5,300 nt of DNA from SAR202 cluster bacterium (GCA_030743915.1 JASLRP010000363.1:1-5300), one strand, 5' to 3'; counted from the first letter of the stretch, positions 1-5,300 are shown. Notes: generated from the letters alone by a model not told the origin. A program made the numbers and translations.

Positions 1-906
1 GCCCGAGCATGGTCACGACTGCTCCACAAAAAGCTGGCTGTAGTCTGCATGACCCTTCTTGTGATTGTGTACGGGGCTGGAATTCTCGCTCCGGTCATAT
101 CTCCCTACGGATATACCGATCAGGATTATCGAGCCATACGAAAGCCGCCAAGCTTAGATCACATCGCCGGAACCGATTTGAAGGGCCGCGACATGTTGAC
201 CAGAGCGCTGTGGGGCATTCAGAACACGGTCATCATCACGGTGGTCGCAATGGTGACTGGTGGCCTCGTAATCGGCGTCACTTTGGGGTTAATGTCAGGT
301 TATTTCGGAGGGCGCATCGACGCGATCATCATGCGCACCGGGGAGGTGTTCTCATCGTTCCCCGATATATTGTTGATGATCATCCTGGCGGCCACATTGC
401 GTCCAAGAATTCTTGATATCGTGAGATGGATTGAGGACAATACGTTCATGGATGGCATAGTCAGGTCTGGCATCGCCGACTATCTCGTCATCTCTGTCGC
501 GTTGGTCTCTTTCGGTTGGATCGGCATGGCCCGATTGGTGCGAGGCCAAGTTTTGTCGCTAATGCAGACGCAATTCATCGAGTCGTCCCAAGCGATTGGG
601 GCCTCAACTCCGCGAGTCTTGTTCATCCACCTTCTTCCCAACGCAATCAGCCCGATCGTAGTGACTGTCAGTATGGGCATGGGTTCTCTCATAGGCGCGG
701 AGATAATCCTCAGTTGGCTCGGTCTCGGAATTCAGCCACCCAGACCCAGCCTGGGAAACATGCTATTGGAAGCTGGAAGCCTGAGCGCGTTGCGAGAAGT
801 GCCCTGGATGCTCCTGACGCCAGGAATAATTGCCTGGACTCTGGTGCTGTCCTGGAACCTGCTTGGAGATGCGCTGAACGACGTTCTCAATCCCCGGACT
901 CGTTGA
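1..906 (+). CDS. DppC/OppC-type ABC transporter permease (5' partial)
   Basis: Inner-membrane permease subunit of a peptide/nickel-type ABC importer; it would pair with a DppB-like permease, two ATPases and a solute-binding protein. The reading frame is open from base 1, and the residues before the first ATG (position 49) already form the family's N-terminal helix, so the gene starts upstream of the window; 301 residues are visible. Numbering from base 1, hydrophobic segments lie near 12-33, 75-101, 122-133, 161-179, 214-244 and 268-292. The family motif GTDLKGRDMLTR is at 57-68. The EAA-type cytoplasmic loop that docks on the ATPase is at about 194-213 (ESSQAIGAS...HLLP). The end, GDALNDVLNP, is typical of DppC. 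An extra stretch of about 25-30 residues (about 134-160) separates the third and fourth segments. No ATPase gene follows, so the partners are probably upstream or elsewhere. Family assignment is firm; the substrate cannot be read from the sequence. Confidence 0.93.
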   Translation, partial: ARAWSRLLHKKLAVVCMTLLVIVYGAGILAPVISPYGYTDQDYRAIRKPPSLDHIAGTDLKGRDMLTRALWGIQNTVIITVVAMVTGGLVIGVTLGLMSGYFGGRIDAIIMRTGEVFSSFPDILLMIILAATLRPRILDIVRWIEDNTFMDGIVRSGIADYLVISVALVSFGWIGMARLVRGQVLSLMQTQFIESSQAIGASTPRVLFIHLLPNAISPIVVTVSMGMGSLIGAEIILSWLGLGIQPPRPSLGNMLLEAGSLSALREVPWMLLTPGIIAWTLVLSWNLLGDALNDVLNPRTR

Positions 907-939
907 TCGGGCGCAGTTCACTTCTTACGGGAGATCTGG

Positions 940-968
940 TTGACACCAATGTGGTGTCTGCCTACACT
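940..968 (+). promoter_or_regulatory. Sigma70-type promoter for the dehydrogenase gene
   Basis: A perfect -35 box TTGACA (940-945) is followed by a 17 bp spacer and a -10 box TACACT (963-968, 4 of 6 consensus bases). Transcription would start near 975, giving a leader of about 29 nt that contains the ribosome binding site. It lies in the gap between the permease and dehydrogenase genes, suggesting the latter can be transcribed independently. The call rests on box match and spacing only. Confidence 0.55.
942..958 (+). promoter_or_regulatory. Perfect 17 bp inverted repeat, candidate operator
   Basis: Two 7 bp arms, GACACCA and TGGTGTC, are exact reverse complements around a 3 bp centre (ATG). 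The repeat overlaps the end of the -35 box and fills most of the -35/-10 spacer, where a dimeric regulator would block RNA polymerase. The size and symmetry fit a helix-turn-helix dimer site such as those of GntR- or MarR-type regulators, but no regulator gene is visible and the family is a guess. As an RNA hairpin it would lie upstream of the predicted transcript start, so a DNA role is more likely. Confidence 0.45.
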
Positions 969-990
969 GACGCCACTCAAATCAATTGTC

Positions 991-995
991 AGGAG
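991..995 (+). promoter_or_regulatory. Ribosome binding site fixing the dehydrogenase start
   Basis: AGGAG ends 8 nt before the ATG at 1004. A possible in-frame TTG at 986 lies upstream of and overlaps the region of this site, so it would place the Shine-Dalgarno inside the coding sequence; ATG 1004 is therefore preferred. Confidence 0.75.
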
Positions 996-1003
996 CATTT
1001 CAC

Positions 1004-1975
1004 ATGGGATTCAATTTGCTGATTCTGCGCGCCGGAGGACTGAGCGAAGGTTCGCATATTGATGAATGGCCAGCGAAGCTCCGAGAGGCCATACCCGACA
1101 TCGAAGTTAACGTCGCGACGTCCAACGGCGAGGCTATGGAGATGATCGTGGAGGCGGACGCGGCGTTCGGTGACATCGTGCCCGAGGTGTTCGAGCGCGC
1201 CACCAAATTGCGGTGGGTTGCCTGCCCTCAGGCGGGGCCTCGCGCCGGATACTACCACCAGGCGTTGATTGACAGCGATGTCGAGGTCACGAACACGCGA
1301 GACATCTATAACGATCACATCAGCAACCACATCATGTCCTTTGTGCTGTCCTTCGCCAGGGGACTTCACGTGTATGTTCAACAGCAAATGCAACGCAATT
1401 GGGAGCCGGGATACGAGATTATCAACCTGCCTGACGCCACAGCGGTGATCGTGGGCGTTGGCGGCATTGGAGGCGAGACCGCCCGGTTGTGCGCTGAATT
1501 CGGCATGAACGTCCTGGCAGCTGACCCTCGCGTCACGGAAAAACCACCAGGAGTTGCTGAACTATACACTCCCGAATCTCTGGACGAGGTTTTGCCCAGG
1601 GCGGATTTTGTTATCGTCACGGTCCCGGAAACCCCTGACACTCAGGGGATGTTCAATGCCGAGTTTTTCCAACAGATGAGCAACCGCGGCCATTTCATCA
1701 ACATCGGTAGGGGCGCGACGACAATTCTGGACGACCTGGCAAACGCGCTGGAGATAGGCGAGATACGAGGGGCGGCCCTGGACGTTTTCCAGGTCGAGCC
1801 ATTGCCTTCTGACCACGCGCTGTGGTCGATGTCCAATGTAATCATCACTCCTCATTGCGCAGGCGCAGGACCTTACCTCGATGATCGCAGGACTGATCTG
1901 TTCATCGAAAATTGCGTGCGCTTCAATAGTGGCGCGGCCTTGAAAAACGTGGTCGCCAAAGACAACTGGTTCTAG
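1004..1975 (+). CDS. D-2-hydroxyacid dehydrogenase, NAD(P)-dependent
   Basis: Cytoplasmic oxidoreductase that interconverts a 2-oxo acid and a D-2-hydroxy acid (glyoxylate/hydroxypyruvate reductase-like family). The protein has 323 residues, a usual length. The Rossmann fingerprint GVGGIG is at 151-156, with Asp174 at the end of the second strand (LAADP); an acidic residue there usually favours NAD over NADP. The three catalytic residues are present at canonical spacing: Arg236 (NIGRG), Glu265 (VFQVEP) and His284 (ITPH). The substrate-binding domain is split around this core, with WVACPQAG near 71-78; the helix DIYNDHISNH (100-109) has Asn where relatives commonly carry Glu (AEH). It has its own predicted promoter and operator-like repeat upstream, and the exonuclease gene follows after 43 nt, so the two may share a transcript. 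The exact substrate cannot be assigned. Confidence 0.93.
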   Translation: MGFNLLILRAGGLSEGSHIDEWPAKLREAIPDIEVNVATSNGEAMEMIVEADAAFGDIVPEVFERATKLRWVACPQAGPRAGYYHQALIDSDVEVTNTRDIYNDHISNHIMSFVLSFARGLHVYVQQQMQRNWEPGYEIINLPDATAVIVGVGGIGGETARLCAEFGMNVLAADPRVTEKPPGVAELYTPESLDEVLPRADFVIVTVPETPDTQGMFNAEFFQQMSNRGHFINIGRGATTILDDLANALEIGEIRGAALDVFQVEPLPSDHALWSMSNVIITPHCAGAGPYLDDRRTDLFIENCVRFNSGAALKNVVAKDNWF

Positions 1976-2005
1976 CGACGACAGATGCCGGGACCGGTTG
2001 ATCAC

Positions 2006-2009
2006 GGAG
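2006..2009 (+). promoter_or_regulatory. Ribosome binding site fixing the exonuclease start
   Basis: GGAG ends 9 nt before ATG 2019. An in-frame TTG at 1998 lies upstream of the site and would add seven residues not expected in this family, whose members begin with a strand and DGTYEL close to the N-terminus. ATG 2019 is preferred. Confidence 0.65.
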
Positions 2010-2018
2010 CGCAGTGAC

Positions 2019-2900
2019 ATGAAAATTCATTTGCTGGACGGGACATACGAGTTGTATCGCGCGCACTTCGGAATGCCGCCTTCCACCGCGCCGGACGGCA
2101 GGCTGGTGTCAGCAGTGCGGGGTATTATGCAGAGCTTTCTGTCTCTGCTAAGAGTAGATGATGTAACTCACGTGGCGTGCGCTTTCGATCACAAAATCGA
2201 ATCCTTCCGCAACCAGATGTTCGACGGGTATAAAACGGGGGAGGGCGCCCCTGTGGAGTTGCTCGCGCAATTCGGCCTGGCCGAACGGGCTGTCGCGGCA
2301 ATGGGCATCGTAGTGTGGCCGATGGTCGAGTTTGAGGCGGACGACGCTCTCGCCACTGCCGCCGCTCGGTGGGCCGATGATGATCGCGTGGAACAGGTGG
2401 TCATATGCTCGCCAGACAAAGACCTGTGCCAGATGGTGTCGGGACAGCGGGTGGTCTGTTTGGACCGCCGCAGGAACATCGTCCTGGACTCGGATGGAGT
2501 CGTTGAGAAGTTCGGCGTCAAACCGGAGTCGATCCCCGATTATCTGGCGCTGGTGGGAGATTCGGCGGATGGAATTCCGGGAGTGGCGCGATGGGGCGCG
2601 AAGGGGGCGTCGACGGTCCTGTCTCAATTTAACCATATTGAGGACATACCAGCAGACCCAGCCGAATGGGACCCGGCCCCACGGGGCGCTAAAGGTCTGG
2701 CTGCGAATTTGAGCGCCGCGCAAGAAGACGTCGCTTTGTACAAGGAATTGGCGACCCTGAGGACTGATGTTCCGATTTCCGAATCGCTTGATGATCTCAA
2801 ATGGATCGGCGCGAACGAGGACGAGTACACATCCCTATGTCTGGAGCTTGGATTCGGGGGGATTTCTAATGCGCCAACGCGATGGATAAGCAATCAATAA
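2019..2900 (+). CDS. Stand-alone 5'-3' exonuclease / FEN-like nuclease
   Basis: A 293-residue protein matching the 5'-nuclease domain of DNA polymerase I without any polymerase part. Family members remove 5' flaps or RNA primers in replication and repair using two metal ions. Visible landmarks: Asp7 in LLDGTYEL; AFDH (55-58) and SFRN then GYKTGEG (62-76) for DNA-end contact; FEADDA (105-110), SPDKDL (131-136) and GDSADGIPG (180-188), which supply the acidic metal ligands and begin the helix-3-turn-helix DNA-binding element that continues through RWGAKGAS (191-198). All key acids are present, so it should be active. It ends in a stop at 2898-2900, so the short form is not caused by a frameshift. 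It sits 43 nt after the dehydrogenase gene and converges on the tRNA gene after 20 nt. A separate full-length polA may exist elsewhere in the genome. Confidence 0.92.
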   Translation: MKIHLLDGTYELYRAHFGMPPSTAPDGRLVSAVRGIMQSFLSLLRVDDVTHVACAFDHKIESFRNQMFDGYKTGEGAPVELLAQFGLAERAVAAMGIVVWPMVEFEADDALATAAARWADDDRVEQVVICSPDKDLCQMVSGQRVVCLDRRRNIVLDSDGVVEKFGVKPESIPDYLALVGDSADGIPGVARWGAKGASTVLSQFNHIEDIPADPAEWDPAPRGAKGLAANLSAAQEDVALYKELATLRTDVPISESLDDLKWIGANEDEYTSLCLELGFGGISNAPTRWISNQ

Positions 2901-2920
2901 GAGTGACACAAGCTGCGAAG

Positions 2921-2992
2921 TGCCCCCGGCGGGACTCGAACCCACGCCCCTGGCTCCGGAGGCCAGTGCTCTATCCGCTGAGCTACGGGGGC
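2921..2992 (-). tRNA. tRNA-Arg: tRNA-Arg (anticodon CCG)
   Basis: Read on the minus strand, 72 nt fold into a complete cloverleaf: 7 bp acceptor stem (GCCCCCG with CGGGGGC), 4 bp D stem (GCTC/GAGC) with loop AGCGGATA, 5 bp anticodon stem (CTGGC/GCCAG) with loop CTCCGGA, a 4 nt variable region, and a 5 bp T stem with loop TTCGAGT. The anticodon CCG (2957-2959) reads CGG arginine codons. The discriminator base is A (2921). The CCA tail is not encoded, so it must be added by the nucleotidyltransferase. The arms show no mismatch apart from one G-U pair in the T stem. Confidence 0.97.
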
Positions 2993-3005
2993 AATTTGCC
3001 GTATC

Positions 3006-3035
3006 AATATAACAGCCTGAACGTTTATTAGACAA
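3006..3035 (-). promoter_or_regulatory. Promoter for tRNA-Arg
   Basis: On the minus strand, a -35-like TTGTCT (3030-3035, 4 of 6) and a -10-like TATATT (3006-3011, 5 of 6) are separated by 18 bp. The -10 box ends 13 bp before the mature tRNA 5' end, leaving room for a short leader removed by RNase P. The location in an AT-rich gap directly upstream of the tRNA supports it. Confidence 0.5.
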
Positions 3036-3100
3036 TGTCTTAGACGTTTTCCAGGCATCAATAACAGCAATTGTGGACACAAACCAAGCGCGCAAAGGGG

Positions 3101-3129
3101 TTGACATCCCAGGCTGTGGTGAATATGAT
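3101..3129 (+). promoter_or_regulatory. Strong sigma70-type promoter for the collagen-like gene
   Basis: A perfect TTGACA (3101-3106), 17 bp spacer and TATGAT (3124-3129, 5 of 6) make a near-consensus promoter. Transcription would start near 3136, giving an unusually long leader of about 115 nt before the ATG at 3251. It is back to back with the tRNA promoter. Confidence 0.75.
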
Positions 3130-3146
3130 TAGCCCGCTGTTGTACC

Positions 3147-3165
3147 TCGCCGTTAACCCCGGCGA
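3147..3165 (+). promoter_or_regulatory. Leader hairpin 1 of the collagen-like mRNA
   Basis: TCGCCG (3147-3152) and CGGCGA (3160-3165) form a perfect 6 bp GC-rich stem with a 7 nt loop. It begins about 11 nt into the predicted transcript and is followed by AGTCTTTGTTTGT, a T-rich but interrupted run. It could be a 5' stabilising stem or a weak early terminator; no riboswitch class is recognised. Confidence 0.4.
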
Positions 3166-3200
3166 AGTCTTTGTTTGTCCGGTTGTCAATCTATAGCAGG

Positions 3201-3224
3201 AAATCAAGCTTTCAGCTTGGATTT
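3201..3224 (+). promoter_or_regulatory. Leader hairpin 2 of the collagen-like mRNA
   Basis: AAATCAAGCT (3201-3210) pairs with AGCTTGGATTT (3214-3224) over 10 bp with a single bulged G, closed by a TTC loop. It ends about 12 nt before the purine-rich ribosome binding region AGAGAGGGGG (3237-3246), so it could influence translation, stabilise the message, or keep the ribosome site single-stranded. Confidence 0.4.
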
Positions 3225-3250
3225 CAGTGGAATTTTAGAGAGGGGGTCAG

Positions 3251-4126
3251 ATGAGAAAGCGTTTCCCTAGGAAGGGTATACTAGTCGCCCTGCTTTCCTC
3301 AGTATTCGTCTTCGCGTTAATCGCGTGTCAAGGAGTTCAAGGTGAACCAGGTCTGCCGGGTATATCCGGCTCGGCTGGACTGCCAGGTAATCCCGGTAAC
3401 GTAGGCCCACAAGGTTTCCAAGGCCCGCCTGGTGAACCAGGTCTGCCTGGGTTCCCCGGAAATCCCGGTAACCCCGGACCTCCGGGCGCTCCCGGCCCAA
3501 CGGGACCTGCTGGCGCTGATGGAGTTGATGGCGCCGGTTCTGGTGAGGCATCAGTGGCCATTAGCAAGAGTGCCATCGCCGCAACAGGCGATGCGTTCTC
3601 TGTTTCGGGTTCAGGATTCAATGCAGGCGAGCCTGTAACTATCATGCTGGTAGTGGACCAGAACCTTCAAATCATTCTCGGCGGTGCCCGAGGCGCACAA
3701 CTCTCTGCTAACGAAGCAGGGGCATTTACGATGGACTTCGATGAGTTCGGCGGGGCGGCTGCTAGCATAGCCCGCGCTCCCGGATTGAGGACGATCGTCG
3801 CAAACGGTCTGGATGGCAACACAGCCAGCGCTCCAGTGCGGGTGGTAAATAACCCGGTGGCCGAGGCTTCAGTTGATTCCAGTTTGGCCGCTTCCGCGAC
3901 AGTCGTAGGCGAGACGATTATGCTCTGGGGCGCCGGTTTTGGCGCTGGCGAGCCTTTCTCGATCACAGCAAACGGACGAATCATCTCAGGCGGCATCGCC
4001 AATGATGATGGCGCTTTCTCTGCTGAATCGCCCAATCCGTTCGAAGTAGGCATTTACACGATGAAGGCCATGGGGAATGCAGGTTCTTCCGCAACCGCTC
4101 CTCTGGTAATAGTCGCAGAGAAATAA
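3251..4126 (+). CDS. Collagen-like surface lipoprotein with two tandem C-terminal repeats
   Basis: A 291-residue predicted lipoprotein. MRKRFPRK plus a hydrophobic core (10-22) and lipobox LIAC give a signal peptide cleaved before Cys26, which would be lipidated and anchored outside the membrane. Residues 28-96 are 23 unbroken Gly-X-Y triplets rich in Pro at Y (GEP, GLP, GNP, GPP), as in bacterial collagen-like triple helices. After a short SGE linker come two related domains, about 99-199 and 205-289. Both have EASV near the start, then GSGFNAGEPV or GAGFGAGEPF, then AGAF or DGAF, and end in TASAPVRVV or SATAPLVIV. They look like small beta-sandwich (Ig-like) modules, an inference from pattern only. 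The start is ATG 3251 after AGAGAGGGGG. The gene has its own strong promoter, structured leader and terminator, so it is a single-gene unit and perhaps highly expressed. Function is unknown; a trimeric surface stalk or adhesin is plausible. Confidence 0.85.
   Translation: MRKRFPRKGILVALLSSVFVFALIACQGVQGEPGLPGISGSAGLPGNPGNVGPQGFQGPPGEPGLPGFPGNPGNPGPPGAPGPTGPAGADGVDGAGSGEASVAISKSAIAATGDAFSVSGSGFNAGEPVTIMLVVDQNLQIILGGARGAQLSANEAGAFTMDFDEFGGAAASIARAPGLRTIVANGLDGNTASAPVRVVNNPVAEASVDSSLAASATVVGETIMLWGAGFGAGEPFSITANGRIISGGIANDDGAFSAESPNPFEVGIYTMKAMGNAGSSATAPLVIVAEK
3341..3472 (+). repeat. Direct repeats within the Gly-X-Y coding region
   Basis: GGTGAACCAGGTCTGCC occurs at 3341-3357 and again at 3431-3447 (90 bp apart); AATCCCGGTAAC occurs at 3389-3400 and 3461-3472 (72 bp apart). 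Both distances are multiples of 9 bp, the size of one Gly-X-Y triplet, so gain or loss between copies would keep the collagen phase. This suggests internal duplication as the way the tract grew. Confidence 0.7.
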
Positions 4127-4132
4127 CGCTCT

Positions 4133-4150
4133 GACCCAGCTTCCTGGGTC
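4133..4150 (+). other. Hairpin just after the collagen-like gene
   Basis: GACCCAG (4133-4139) and CTGGGTC (4144-4150) form a perfect 7 bp stem with a CTTC loop, 6 nt after the stop codon. No T-run follows, so it is not a terminator by itself; it may protect the 3' end or assist the terminator 20 nt downstream. Confidence 0.5.
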
Positions 4151-4169
4151 GGCAACCGTGAATAATTGA

Positions 4170-4202
4170 ATGCCCCTGGCACGATGTGTCAGGGGCATTT
4201 TT
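4170..4202 (+). terminator. Intrinsic terminator of the collagen-like gene
   Basis: ATGCCCCTGGCA (4170-4181) pairs with TGTCAGGGGCAT (4187-4198) over 12 bp with one G-U pair and a 5 nt loop, followed directly by TTTTT (4198-4202) and TGTCTG. This is a textbook Rho-independent terminator 43 nt after the stop codon. On the opposite strand the stem is followed only by an AT-rich stretch, so termination of the convergent transcript here would be weaker. Confidence 0.92.
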
Positions 4203-4206
4203 GTCT

Positions 4207-4722
4207 GTTCAACAATCTCGGCATTCGCGGACGATTTGGATTGGCCCCTTATTTGACAATGACGTGGCCTGGCGTTCCAGCATAGAACTACGGAGGTCGC
4301 CGCCGAAGAGAGATGGCGTTTGTCGTTCTCATTGACTGTAGAGGAAGCCGTCAAACATGTGAACGTCAGATTTGATTAACAGACCAGGACCGAAGACGAG
4401 GTTGCTCAGTCAGTAGCGGTGTCTCGACGAATTGGGTCGGCGGATCGGTAACCTGTGTAGCGGCTCTCGGGTCACTGGCGCCCAGGGAACGATAAGGTCG
4501 GACGATAGACTATCGGATTGGCGTCTGCCCAGCGCCGGACCTGAGAATTGATATACGAGACGCAATGGCTGGAATAGACAGTCGATTCGGCAATGGGCGA
4601 TGCAGATGGATTGCGATAAACCGTCAGTCCCCAGAACGGAATTCCCAGACAGGTTACTTCAACGAACCAAGTAATCTAACGACCGTTGGCCCAAGGGAAG
4701 GCCTGACGCCAATCGCGGAGCG
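4207..4722. other. About 500 bp intergenic region without a supported gene
   Basis: No convincing coding sequence or known RNA is seen between the terminator and the convergent CBS-domain gene. It was compared by eye with RNase P RNA, tmRNA, SRP RNA and 6S RNA and no signature of these was found. It contains a TTGACA (4253-4258) without a good -10 at normal spacing, an extended pairing GGCGC/GGG (4477-4487) with CCC/GCGCC (4528-4536) enclosing a small hairpin CGATA-GAC-TATCG (4503-4515), and a 9 bp hairpin at 4651-4677. Short open frames exist on both strands but lack good starts or ribosome sites. It could be an unrecognised structured RNA, decayed coding sequence, or plain spacer. Confidence 0.6.
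4651..4677. other. Hairpin downstream of the CBS-domain gene
   Basis: AGGTTACTT (4651-4659) and AAGTAATCT (4669-4677) form a 9 bp stem with one G-U pair and a 9 nt loop. On the minus strand it lies about 45 nt past the stop codon of the CBS-domain gene, where a terminator would be expected, but no T-run follows on either strand. It may be a 3'-end stem for that transcript. Confidence 0.45.
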
Positions 4723-5300
4723 TTAGAGCCGTGTCACCCTCAGAGTTTTGAGTCGGCGTCCCACCGTGGATAGGACCTCAATGCGCATGCCGTCATAGGC
4801 TACAGTGTCGCCAACTACCGGGATTTTTCCCAGCCTATCAAACACGAATCCGCCAACAGTGTCGAAACCATCATTTTCAACCGAAGCTTCGAGGTCCTCG
4901 TTGAGTTGATCAATGCTCATGCGGGCGTCAATCAGATACTGATTATTCCCAACAGGTCTCATGCGGTTGACATCTTCGTTGACATCGAACTCGTCCTGGA
5001 TTTCGCCCACTATCTCTTCAAGAAGGTCTTCAATTGTGACAAGACCTGAAACTCCACCGTACTCGTCGATGGCCACGGCCAGATGAACGCGTTTGGCCTG
5101 GAATTCGTCTAATAGTTCTTCGAGACTTTTGGATTCAGGGATGAAGAGCGCCGGCCTGGTCACGCTTCCTGAGGACAATCCTCCGTTTTGATCGTCGTTT
5201 ATCAGGTACTGCAGGATATCTCTGGCGTGGGCCACGCCTACTACATGGTCAAGATCGCCTTCGTAGATCGGAATGCGACTATGACCCCCGGCGACCATCT
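4723..5300 (-). CDS. CBS-domain / CorC-HlyC family protein, C-terminal part (5' partial)
   Basis: The visible 192 codons are the cytoplasmic end of a HlyC/CorC (TlyC, UPF0053-like) protein; full members usually begin with a DUF21/CNNM membrane domain, which would lie beyond the window. The Met encoded at 5296-5298 is internal: the sequence enters in the middle of the first CBS domain (GHSRIPIYEGDLDHVVGV, then DIL). Counting from that Met, the second CBS domain spans about 45-105, with HLAVAIDEYGGVSGLVTIEDLLEEIVGEI its conserved core in parts (72-100). The CorC/HlyC transporter-associated domain follows at about 112-190, with its hallmark DTVGGFVFDRLGKIP (146-160). CBS pairs bind adenine nucleotides, and relatives are linked to Mg/Co efflux or membrane ion homeostasis; the older haemolysin label is unreliable. 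The stop is TAA at 4723-4725. It converges on the collagen-like gene across a spacer of about 600 bp, and no clear terminator follows. Confidence 0.93.
   Translation of the reverse strand, partial: MVAGGHSRIPIYEGDLDHVVGVAHARDILQYLINDDQNGGLSSGSVTRPALFIPESKSLEELLDEFQAKRVHLAVAIDEYGGVSGLVTIEDLLEEIVGEIQDEFDVNEDVNRMRPVGNNQYLIDARMSIDQLNEDLEASVENDGFDTVGGFVFDRLGKIPVVGDTVAYDGMRIEVLSTVGRRLKTLRVTRL

Noticed and set aside
516..1022. 168-codon plus-strand frame overlapping the permease end and the dehydrogenase start
   Set aside because: It overlaps two firmly identified genes in another frame and spans the predicted promoter; its composition is that of an off-frame reading.
2148..2723. 191-codon minus-strand frame opposite the exonuclease gene
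   Set aside because: The plus frame encodes all conserved nuclease motifs; the opposite frame is His/Arg-rich without family features, as expected for a shadow.
3337..3645. Long minus-strand frames opposite the collagen-like gene, also rich in Gly-Pro
   Set aside because: They mirror the GC-rich 9 bp periodicity of the real gene; they lack a signal peptide and a ribosome site, and the plus frame has promoter, lipobox and terminator.
4253..4258. TTGACA as a third promoter -35 box in the 4.2-4.7 kb gap
   Set aside because: The hexamer 17 bp downstream is TCCAGC, and nothing close to TATAAT appears at 16-18 bp spacing.
4472..4675. 68-codon stop-free minus-strand frame after the CBS-domain gene
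   Set aside because: It contains no ATG, GTG or TTG start, follows a stop codon, and the translation is not recognisable; a chance open frame or a remnant cannot be told apart.
4565..4726. 53-codon plus-strand open frame starting ATG and ending 4 nt inside the end of the CBS-domain gene
   Set aside because: Only a weak GAG upstream of the ATG, no recognisable motif, no hydrophobic segment, and the length is within chance for this region.

Overview
This 5.3 kb window of mid-GC (roughly 50-55%) bacterial DNA holds five protein genes (two cut by the window edges) and one tRNA gene. The overall style fits an environmental Chloroflexota lineage of the SAR202/Dehalococcoidia kind: a peptide-type ABC permease beside a D-2-hydroxyacid dehydrogenase, a free-standing 5'-3' exonuclease, and a lipoprotein whose Gly-X-Y stretch begins right after the lipobox. 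That placement is inferred from family resemblance; no marker gene in the window fixes the taxonomy.

Layout. 1-906 (+): 3' portion of a DppC/OppC-type permease gene. 907-1003: a short gap with a good sigma70-type promoter whose spacer holds a perfect 17 bp inverted repeat, a candidate operator. 1004-1975 (+): NAD(P)-dependent D-2-hydroxyacid dehydrogenase with its full catalytic triad. 2019-2900 (+): 293-residue 5'-3' exonuclease/FEN-like protein, 43 nt downstream and probably co-transcribed. 2921-2992 (-): tRNA-Arg(CCG). 2993-3250: divergent intergenic region with one promoter for the tRNA and a near-consensus promoter for the next gene, whose leader can form two hairpins. 3251-4126 (+): collagen-like lipoprotein followed by an excellent intrinsic terminator. 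4207-4722: about 500 bp with no supported gene but several hairpins. 4723-5300 (-): C-terminal part of a CBS-domain/CorC-HlyC membrane protein, convergent with the lipoprotein gene.

The genes do not form one pathway. The permease would import a peptide-like or other small solute, and the dehydrogenase interconverts 2-oxo and 2-hydroxy acids; their adjacency could be metabolic, but the dehydrogenase appears to have its own, possibly repressible, promoter. The exonuclease and tRNA are housekeeping. The least ordinary items are the lipoprotein (lipid anchor, 23 Gly-X-Y triplets, two tandem homologous beta-type repeats), the putative operator at 942-958, and the unexplained spacer at 4207-4722. 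I see no CRISPR array, integrase, transposase, toxin-antitoxin pair or defence system.
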